5,301 nucleotides of DNA from Phycisphaerales bacterium (GTDB taxonomy: Bacteria; Planctomycetota; Phycisphaerae; Phycisphaerales; SM1A02). How positions within the stretch are numbered: position 1 is the stretch's first letter; every line of letters starts with the position of its first letter. Both the position numbers and the translations under genes were made by a program. Positions 1 to 5,301 of the stretch are shown here, piece by piece. The notes beneath the pieces are model-generated. The model was not told the origin of the DNA and made no database searches. It saw nothing but the letters and a program-made list of their open reading frames with translations. The DNA lies in the NCBI GenBank assembly GCA_007125255.1, contig SLDM01000251.1, positions 1 to 5,301 of the forward strand, read 5' to 3'.

Positions 1-2
1 CC

Positions 3-1199
3 CACGAGTCGGGCGAGCGACAGTCGCAGGAGGTTTCCGGAAGCGGCGTCCTGATTTCAAAGGAGGGCGAGCTGCTGACGAACTGGCATGTGGTTGATCG
101 CGCAACCCAGGTGCGGTGCCTGCTCTATGACGGGCGGGCGTTCCACGCGGAGGTCGTCGGCACCGACCGCGACACCGACCTCGCGCTGGTGCGATTGAAG
201 ATGCCCGATGACGCTGAGCCGCTTCCGTATGCGCGTCTGGGAGATTCGAGCACGGTGACCGAAGGCGACTTCGTCATGGCCATGGGCGCGCCGTGGGGCA
301 TGAGCCGCTCGGTGTCGATCGGCATCATCTCCAGTACACGCCGCTACCTGCCTGAGAACAGTGAGTACAGCCTGTGGCTCCAGACCGACGCATCCATCAG
401 CCCCGGTAACTCCGGCGGACCGCTCGTCAACACCAACGGCGAGGTCATCGGCATCAACACCCGCGGCGTGCTGTTCGGCGGCGGGGTGGGCTTCTCCGTA
501 CCCTCCAATGTCGTGGCGGAACTCGTGCCGCACTTTCGTGAGCAGGGTCGCATGCCGTGGAACTGGACCGGCATTCAGGTTCAGCCGCTGCGCGATTTCA
601 ATCGCGATATCTACTTCGACTACGAGGAAGGCGTCATGGTCGCAGGCACCGATCCGGAGAGTCCCGCGCGACTGGCCGGCCTTCAGGTACGAGACCGCAT
701 CATTCGCATCGGCGATCAGTCGGTAACAGCCATGACGCAGGAAGATCTGCCCGCCGTGCGCCGATTGCTGGGCATGTCGCCCCGGTATGAGGCGACGACG
801 TTCGAGATCGTTCGCGACGGCAGCGTCCTCTCCATCGACATCACGCCGCGCGAAAAAGGTGATGTCGAAGGCGATGAGCATGATCTGCCTCGCTGGGACA
901 TGACCGTCAAGACCATCAACCAGTTCGAGAATCCCAGCCTCCACTTCCATCGCAAGGAAGGCGTCTTCGTGTACGGCACCAAGCGGCCGGGCAACGCCAG
1001 TCGCGCCGGATTCCATACCCAGGACATCATTCTGGAGATCGACGGGCGGACGGTCACGTCACTGGACGACATTCGCGCGATTCACGAAGAGGCGTTGAAA
1101 AACATCGATTCGAAGCGGCGCATGGTCGTGGTGATCCTCCGCAACGGCCTTCGCCGGCAGATCGTACTCGACTACTCGCGAGACTACGAGAAAAACTGA
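3..1199 (+). CDS. HtrA/DegP-like trypsin-type serine protease with two PDZ domains, 5' end outside the window
   Basis: The frame is open to the left edge, so the N-terminus, including any signal peptide, is missing; 398 residues are visible (numbered from base 3). The trypsin-like domain spans about residues 12-178. The triad is complete: His29 in TNWHVV (bases 87-89), Asp59 in DTDLALVRL (177-179) and Ser137 in GNSGGPL (411-413), followed by the HtrA-typical GEVIGINT and VGFSVPSN segments. Two PDZ domains follow, at about 180-284 (EGVMV carboxylate-loop region, then SPARLAGLQ) and 298-398 (EGVFVYG, then ASRAGF). HtrA proteases degrade or refold damaged envelope proteins, with PDZ domains binding substrate C-termini and controlling activity; this role is inferred from the family. 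The GTG at base 90 is not the true start, because the catalytic His lies just upstream in the same frame. The gene is followed after 55 bases by a related but degenerate gene, probably in the same operon. Family assignment is secure; the exact HtrA subclass is not. Confidence 0.95.
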   Translation, partial: HESGERQSQEVSGSGVLISKEGELLTNWHVVDRATQVRCLLYDGRAFHAEVVGTDRDTDLALVRLKMPDDAEPLPYARLGDSSTVTEGDFVMAMGAPWGMSRSVSIGIISSTRRYLPENSEYSLWLQTDASISPGNSGGPLVNTNGEVIGINTRGVLFGGGVGFSVPSNVVAELVPHFREQGRMPWNWTGIQVQPLRDFNRDIYFDYEEGVMVAGTDPESPARLAGLQVRDRIIRIGDQSVTAMTQEDLPAVRRLLGMSPRYEATTFEIVRDGSVLSIDITPREKGDVEGDEHDLPRWDMTVKTINQFENPSLHFHRKEGVFVYGTKRPGNASRAGFHTQDIILEIDGRTVTSLDDIRAIHEEALKNIDSKRRMVVVILRNGLRRQIVLDYSRDYEKN

Positions 1200-1254
1200 C
1201 CCCGCAATTCTTTGCGTTTCATCGCTTCTCCCTCCTCATTTCGGACTCCCGATC

Positions 1255-3498
1255 ATGCCTCCTCACCCCCTCGTTTCCGTGGCTGCCGGCGTCATCATGC
1301 TGGGCGCAGCAGCTGCGCTGAATACACCTTCCTCTGCCGCCGATCCGGCCGAACGGCTTCTGCCCTCTCTCGTCGGGGTGGAGTACACGCTGAAGTATGA
1401 CAGCGGCCAGCCGCCGCGAACGCCCGGCTGGGCCGAACGCTGCCCAAGCTGCGGCCGGTATCACATCCAACCCGGCCGCGAGTATGTAGATGACGAGCGA
1501 CCGATGGAGGCGGCGGGCTATCTCATCTCGCCGACTCGTGTCGTCACGGGTGATTTCTTCCTCCAGTCCCGCTTCATCGATTCCATTCAAGTGCGGTTCG
1601 GCGATGATGTCGTCGGGGCACGACCGGTCGGTCACGCGATCGATCACTATGCGATGATGCTGGAACTGGACGAGCCGTTGTCCGATGCGCAGCCATTGTC
1701 CTTCGCAACCGAAACTGAAGCGCCGTACCGCACCGCCCACTGGCAACTCTCCGATGCGCGGTGGTCGCTGGAGCTCAAGCCGCTCTCGCTCGATGCAACC
1801 ATCACGAGCGCCGACGGCACGGAGCGCTTCGTTCCGGTACCCGCCCGCGGCCTGGTGATTGACCGCAATGCGGCTCCGGTTGGAACTGCGATGAATCAGA
1901 GACTTCCGGCAGACGACTCATGGCGAGGTTCGCCCGAGCAGTGGGAGTGGATCGATCGGGCCGATCTTGATGAGATGCATGAGGCAGCGGACGGTGCCGC
2001 CGCCGCCGTGCTGCCGCGCGTCGAGCTTGAATTTCGCCGCGGCCGCTCGTCGCCGTCTCTCGATCGCTATTGGGATCATTCCGATGACGAAGAGTCCATC
2101 ACGGAACGGCATGCGCTGGGCGTCCTGGTGAGTGAGGACACGATGCTGGTGCTAACCTCGCTCGATGCCAGAGTGACCGCGCGGCTCGAACGCATCACCG
2201 TCCATCTGCCGAATGACGAGCGCGTCGGCGCCGAATTCATCGGTTCACTGCTCGACTACGGCGCCATCGTGATTCGTCTTGAGAAGCCGCAGTCACAGAC
2301 CGCGTCACTGGACCGCAAACCGATCCAGCGCCTCGGGCAGCAACTGCTCAACGCCGGCGAAATCGAACTGCACGGAAGGAATCGCATCACCCGCTTCGGT
2401 CATACCCGAATCGCCGGATACGACCACGGCTGGCGCCGATATGTTTATCCGAATGTGGCGGGCGACACGGAAAACCTGTTCCTCTTTGACACCGAAGGCA
2501 CTCTGGTGGCCCTGCCCGTCCTCCGTCGCAAGCCCGCAACGGAAACAAGCCGTTTCTCCCGTGAGCGGCCGACGCTGACCGCGGCAAGTCAGATCGCCGG
2601 GGTCCTGGACGATCTCGACAACAATGTCGATCCGACAAATGTTCCCCTGAGCGAGGAAGAGGAGCTTCGTCTGGCGTGGCTCGGCGTCGAGATGCAGGCA
2701 CTCGATGAAGAGCTTGCGCGGATGTACGACGTTTCCGAGATCACCAATGACGGCATGTCCGGCGGTTTGATCTCGTATGTCTATGCCGGCTCGCCGGCGG
2801 ACGACGCTGGATTGCAGCCGGGCGATCTGCTGCTGCGCATCCACACGGATCGTCGGCCGCGCCCGATCGACGTCACCGCCGAGGAAGATCCCTTCGCCAT
2901 GTGGGGCGGCTTCCCGTGGGACCACTACGACGAGATGCCCGAGGACTACTTCGAGCACATGCCCCCACCGTGGCCGTCGGCGGACAACCCGGTGAATCAG
3001 GCATTGACGGAGATCGGCTTCGGCAGACCGGTTCGACTGGAAGTCTATCGTGATGACGAAAGTCAGCTGCTCGACCTGACGGTCGTACAGAGCCCCCCGC
3101 ACCACCGGGCTGCATCACGTCACAACGACGAGGCGATCGGTTTGGCCCTGAACGACCTGACCTATGAGGTCCGGCGCTACTTTCAGAAGGACGAGGGCGA
3201 CCCGGGTCTGGTGATCTCGCGAATTGAGATGGGCAGCCGCGCATCCGTTGCCGGGCTGAAGCCGTATGAGATCGTCACGCACATCAATGACGAGCCGCTG
3301 CATTCGGTCGATGATCTCGAGCGGATGCTGGAGAAGCACACCGATCTGCGGCTGAATGTCGAGCGCATGCACCGGACGCGCATCGTGCGAATGACCCGCC
3401 CGGCAGCCGATCGAGTTGACGAGAGGGCGGAGGAGACCGAGCAGGAAACCCCGGAAGAAACCCCGGAAGAAGCCGCGGAGGTCATCCCCGGTTCCTGA
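1255..3498 (+). CDS. Probable exported tandem trypsin-like pseudoprotease with two PDZ domains and acidic tail
   Basis: This encodes 747 residues. The ATG at 1255 is the first ATG, GTG or TTG after the in-frame stop at 1132-1134; no Shine-Dalgarno is evident. Residues 5-29 look like a signal peptide (hydrophobic stretch, then SSAA), so export is inferred. By hand alignment to the upstream protease, residues 35-215 form one trypsin-like module (GYLISPTRVVTGDFF; then HYAMMLEL; then GLVIDRNAAPVG) and 286-430 a second (LGVLVSED; then DYGAIVIRLE; then DTEGTLVAL). The triad is lost in both: Phe101 or Asp100, Tyr132 and about Ala197 in the first; Asp304, Gly336 and about Glu406 in the second. PDZ domains lie at about 473-613 (GSPADDAGLQPGDLLLRI) and 625-714 (SVAGLKPYEIVTHIND). 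The tail 720-747 is rich in Glu. The only cysteines, Cys63 and Cys66, form CPSCGRYH. It is probably co-transcribed with the protease upstream. A scaffold, substrate-binding or regulatory role is inference. The PDZ domains are clear; the first degenerate module is the weakest call. Confidence 0.88.
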   Translation: MPPHPLVSVAAGVIMLGAAAALNTPSSAADPAERLLPSLVGVEYTLKYDSGQPPRTPGWAERCPSCGRYHIQPGREYVDDERPMEAAGYLISPTRVVTGDFFLQSRFIDSIQVRFGDDVVGARPVGHAIDHYAMMLELDEPLSDAQPLSFATETEAPYRTAHWQLSDARWSLELKPLSLDATITSADGTERFVPVPARGLVIDRNAAPVGTAMNQRLPADDSWRGSPEQWEWIDRADLDEMHEAADGAAAAVLPRVELEFRRGRSSPSLDRYWDHSDDEESITERHALGVLVSEDTMLVLTSLDARVTARLERITVHLPNDERVGAEFIGSLLDYGAIVIRLEKPQSQTASLDRKPIQRLGQQLLNAGEIELHGRNRITRFGHTRIAGYDHGWRRYVYPNVAGDTENLFLFDTEGTLVALPVLRRKPATETSRFSRERPTLTAASQIAGVLDDLDNNVDPTNVPLSEEEELRLAWLGVEMQALDEELARMYDVSEITNDGMSGGLISYVYAGSPADDAGLQPGDLLLRIHTDRRPRPIDVTAEEDPFAMWGGFPWDHYDEMPEDYFEHMPPPWPSADNPVNQALTEIGFGRPVRLEVYRDDESQLLDLTVVQSPPHHRAASRHNDEAIGLALNDLTYEVRRYFQKDEGDPGLVISRIEMGSRASVAGLKPYEIVTHINDEPLHSVDDLERMLEKHTDLRLNVERMHRTRIVRMTRPAADRVDERAEETEQETPEETPEEAAEVIPGS
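3445..3471 (+). repeat. Short tandem repeat, 12-base unit, 2.25 copies, coding for an acidic tail
   Basis: The unit GAAACCCCGGAA occurs twice head to tail (3445-3456 and 3457-3468), followed by a partial GAA. It is in frame and encodes ETPE-ETPE-E inside the Glu-rich C-terminal tail of the pseudoprotease. The unit length is a multiple of three, so copy-number change by slippage would keep the frame and only lengthen or shorten the tail. Confidence 0.8.
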
Positions 3499-3550
3499 CG
3501 CTGTGACTGATTCGGCTCATCTCTGGCGAGCACTGCCGGAAGACCGTTCG

Positions 3551-3563
3551 CTGAATCATTCAG
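3551..3563. promoter_or_regulatory. Perfect 13-base dyad, possible operator upstream of the glycosyltransferase promoter
   Basis: CTGAATCATTCAG is a perfect palindrome around one central base, in the non-coding gap between the pseudoprotease and the glycosyltransferase. It ends 24 bases before the putative -35 box at 3588. The spacing would suit an upstream regulator site. It is a poor RNA hairpin (at most five pairs with a three-base loop) and has no T-tract after it, so it is not a convincing terminator. A six-base arm is short enough to arise by chance. Confidence 0.3.
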
Positions 3564-3587
3564 AGAGCTGCCCGTGATCCACACTGC

Positions 3588-3616
3588 TTGACACTCTCTC
3601 ACCGTAGCCCCATGAT
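3588..3616 (+). promoter_or_regulatory. Sigma70-like promoter for the glycosyltransferase gene
   Basis: A perfect -35 hexamer TTGACA (3588-3593) is followed by a 17-base spacer and CATGAT (3611-3616), which matches four of six -10 consensus positions. Transcription would begin around 3623, leaving a leader of about 60 bases before the ATG at 3684. The TTG at 3588 lies in the -35 box and the ATG at 3612 in the -10 box, so neither would be on the transcript. This decides the start of the downstream gene if the promoter is real and is its main promoter. Confidence 0.5.
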
Positions 3617-3683
3617 CGGGGCCTGCTGGTCGATCTCCTCTCGTGCGTTGCTGACCACGGAACGCTTGATTGCCGGAAAACGC

Positions 3684-5033
3684 ATGCTGCTATTGCGCGG
3701 AAACGTCCGGGAGTGTGGGGATGACGCGCATCGCGCCGCGTCGGTGCCGCCCGCACGCGCAGATCTGCGAGAGGCGCGGAAAAGCGCTGACCGCAGCGCC
3801 ACCCGCCTTCGTGTCGCCTTCCTCTCACCAGTTGACTCATCCGATCCGAATGCGCTCTCCGGAATGCCGTATCGCATGAGAAGTCACCTTGAGGATCGCG
3901 GCCTTGAGGTTGTTCCGCTGCATCGAACTCCCCTGCCCGATCGGTTGCGGATCATCCCCGATCCGGTGCGTTCGCGGACACCCGCGATGGCGAAGAAATC
4001 ATGGCGAAGTCTGCGCCAGGCGATGGGGATGGCAACAGAGTGGTCTCTCTCCAGACCATTGTTCAGAAAGAGGCTGCGTCACACGCACAAGGCCAACGAT
4101 GCGGTCTCCGCGGGCATCGAAGCGGTTGAGCCCGACGTACTCTTCGGTGTGTGCATCAGCACCATGCTCTATGAACTGAACACATCGCGCCCGATCGTTT
4201 ACTTCAGCGATGCCACTGCCCGATTGATCAATGACACCTATCCCAAGTATCGTTGGCGATCGCCGGGCTATCGACGACTCTGTGACATCTATGAAAGTCA
4301 CACGATGGCGCGCGTTCATACTGCTGCATTCGCATCACAGGCAGCAAGGGACTCCGCGGTGAATGAGTACGGCCTCATACCGCAATGTGCCCACGTGGTA
4401 CCGATGGGAGCGAACATCGTTCCCCACAGCGACGCCTTCCGGAATGGAGAATCGGTCGATGCGCCTTCGCGCGATGACCTGCGACTTTGCATCATTGCGG
4501 CCGACCCCATCCGGAAGCGAGTCGATTTTGCCGTCGAAGTCACCGAGCGCCTTGCCCACCATGGATGGAACGCCCGGCTGACGCACATCGGTGAACCAAC
4601 CCGCCGAGCGGCCAGGTCTCCTGTCACGCAGTGTCTCGGCCGCCTGCGTCTGTCTGAATCAGCCGATCGTGCGCGCTGCGAACAGATCCTGCGCGAAAGC
4701 CACCTGATGCTGCTCCCCTCCATCGGCGAGGCGTACGGCATCGCCCCGTGCGAGGCGGCTCACTTCGGTCGACCCAGTGTCGTCAGCGACGCCGGCGGAC
4801 TTCCGGAGGTCGTCATCAACAATCGAACCGGACTTGTCCTGCCGGTTCACGCCAGCGCGGCGACGTACGCAACGGCCATTGCGAATCTGGCACTCTCACG
4901 ATCACGGTATCTCACCATGGCGAGCGCGGCTCGGTCACGGGCGACGACGGTGCTGAACTGGTCGGCGTGGACGGATCGGATTGTCGAATTGCTGGAAGCC
5001 GCAGCGGCAGACGGTTCGGCACAGCGCGTGTGA
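3684..5033 (+). CDS. GT-B fold glycosyltransferase, GT4-like (glycosyl transferase group 1)
   Basis: From the ATG at 3684 the protein has 449 residues. The N-terminal Rossmann-like domain begins near residue 41 (RLRVAFLSPVD), with the glycine-containing LSGMPYRM at 58-65 where the acceptor-side loop is expected, and YFSDAT at 173-178. The linker segment VPMGANI is at 239-245. The C-terminal nucleotide-sugar domain has the phosphate-contacting basic pair Arg277-Lys278 (DPIRKRVDFAVE), the GT4 E-x7-E motif with Glu349 and Glu357 (EAYGIAPCE), then RPSVVSDAGGLPEV and NRTGLVLP. Such enzymes move sugar from an activated donor to a growing glycan, usually polysaccharide or lipid-linked, at the cytoplasmic face; donor and acceptor cannot be read here. 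The start is chosen because a weak GGAAA lies just upstream (3675-3679) and a promoter overlaps the earlier in-frame starts (TTG 3588, ATG 3612). GTG 3744 is another option, since residues 1-40 are Arg/Ala-rich and match no part of the fold. Confidence 0.9.
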   Translation: MLLLRGNVRECGDDAHRAASVPPARADLREARKSADRSATRLRVAFLSPVDSSDPNALSGMPYRMRSHLEDRGLEVVPLHRTPLPDRLRIIPDPVRSRTPAMAKKSWRSLRQAMGMATEWSLSRPLFRKRLRHTHKANDAVSAGIEAVEPDVLFGVCISTMLYELNTSRPIVYFSDATARLINDTYPKYRWRSPGYRRLCDIYESHTMARVHTAAFASQAARDSAVNEYGLIPQCAHVVPMGANIVPHSDAFRNGESVDAPSRDDLRLCIIAADPIRKRVDFAVEVTERLAHHGWNARLTHIGEPTRRAARSPVTQCLGRLRLSESADRARCEQILRESHLMLLPSIGEAYGIAPCEAAHFGRPSVVSDAGGLPEVVINNRTGLVLPVHASAATYATAIANLALSRSRYLTMASAARSRATTVLNWSAWTDRIVELLEAAAADGSAQRV

Positions 5034-5301
5034 GCAGATCGCCGGCGGACAGGCATGAAGGGACGGAAGGAAGGTGCGAAGCGTTTGACCATCGCTCACT
5101 TCGGCAGCGTTCCAGATCGGCCGCGTGACATGAAGGAATGCGCGCGTGACCGGAAGACTCTGGCTGTATCCCGCCGCAATGGAAGCTTGATCGATGAGCC
5201 ATCACTCACCGTCAACACGCAATCGGATGGAGCCCCCCATGCCTTCATGCTTCGGGTAGCGCGGGTGCCGTGGCCTGCAGCCGATTGGCCCGAAGGGACA
5301 A
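5034..5301. other. Non-coding or edge-truncated region with no supported gene
   Basis: No complete gene or tRNA is recognisable here, nor a terminator with a T-tract. Several short frames run off the right edge: on the plus strand from an ATG at 5247 (18 codons visible), and on the minus strand a frame ending at 5202 (32 codons visible) plus a second, overlapping minus frame. None contains a recognisable motif, and they compete with one another, so no coding call is made. The octamer CATGAAGG occurs twice (near 5055 and 5130) and once inverted (near 5242), which is too short to interpret. Confidence 0.5.
5250..5295. repeat. Inverted repeat near the right edge, possible structured element
   Basis: The seven-base arms CTTCGGG (5250-5256) and CCCGAAG (5289-5295) are perfectly complementary and enclose 32 bases. 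Inside, GGC and GCC flank CTGCA and could form a small nested stem. No T-tract is visible before the window ends, so this is not a typical intrinsic terminator as far as can be seen. It could be part of a dispersed repeat or of an RNA element continuing beyond the edge, or chance in GC-rich DNA. Confidence 0.3.

Noticed and set aside
57..1016. Long open frame of about 319 codons on the minus strand, opposite the protease gene
   Set aside because: The translation has no recognisable domain, and the opposite strand encodes a clear HtrA protease with a full triad. Long antisense frames are expected in GC-rich coding DNA.
1441..1464. Possible c-type cytochrome haem-binding site at the CPSC motif
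   Set aside because: Haem attachment needs CxxCH; here the second Cys is followed by Gly and the His is four positions away.
2305..3105. Minus-strand open frame of about 266 codons opposite the pseudoprotease
   Set aside because: No motif is recognisable, and the plus strand here carries a clear PDZ domain. It is a codon-bias shadow.
1255..3498. The second gene as a decaying pseudogene
   Set aside because: The 747-codon frame is intact with GC-rich codon use, a plausible signal peptide and well-formed PDZ domains. Losing the catalytic residues while keeping the frame fits a retained non-catalytic role better than decay.
3499..3587. Intrinsic terminator after the pseudoprotease gene
   Set aside because: No GC-rich stem followed by a T-tract was found. 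The only symmetrical element is the short dyad at 3551-3563, which would make a weak hairpin.
3..5033. A combined system of protease pair plus glycosyltransferase
   Set aside because: The glycosyltransferase has its own putative promoter after a 185-base gap, and nothing in the sequence links its substrate to the proteases. Same-strand adjacency alone is not enough.
5084..5112. Second promoter candidate beginning TTGACC on the plus strand
   Set aside because: At 17-base spacing the -10 position reads CGTTCC, which does not resemble the consensus, and no supported gene follows.

Overview
The window is GC-rich bacterial DNA with three plus-strand genes. In order they are the 3' part of an HtrA/DegP-type secreted serine protease with two PDZ domains, a complete gene for a probably exported protein built from two degenerate trypsin-like modules plus two PDZ domains, and a GT-B glycosyltransferase of the GT4 type. 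GC-rich codon use, little Shine-Dalgarno signal and an enlarged, diverged HtrA-like repertoire suggest a diderm bacterium, perhaps of the Planctomycetes/Phycisphaerae kind. That taxonomic guess is inference; no marker gene is present.

Layout. Positions 3-1199 hold the protease, cut by the left edge, with an intact His-Asp-Ser triad. After 55 bases comes the second gene (1255-3498), which appears to be in the same transcription unit. Its first 430 or so residues can be aligned by hand to two successive copies of the trypsin-like fold, and none of the six expected catalytic positions keeps its residue. It ends in two PDZ domains and an acidic tail. The pair looks like an active protease with a pseudoprotease partner, probably acting in the periplasm or at the envelope.

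The 185 bases at 3499-3683 hold a 13-base dyad and a good sigma70-like promoter, so the glycosyltransferase (3684-5033) is probably transcribed separately. The promoter overlaps the more upstream candidate start codons and so favours the ATG at 3684. No functional link between the glycosyltransferase and the protease pair is visible. The last 268 bases (5034-5301) contain no gene I can support, only an inverted repeat near the right edge and short frames that run off it.

The most interesting item is the tandem pseudoprotease next to an apparently active HtrA, with a lone CxxC-x3-H motif and an aromatic/acidic insertion in its first PDZ domain. All domain claims are from reading and aligning by eye; no search or structure prediction was run.
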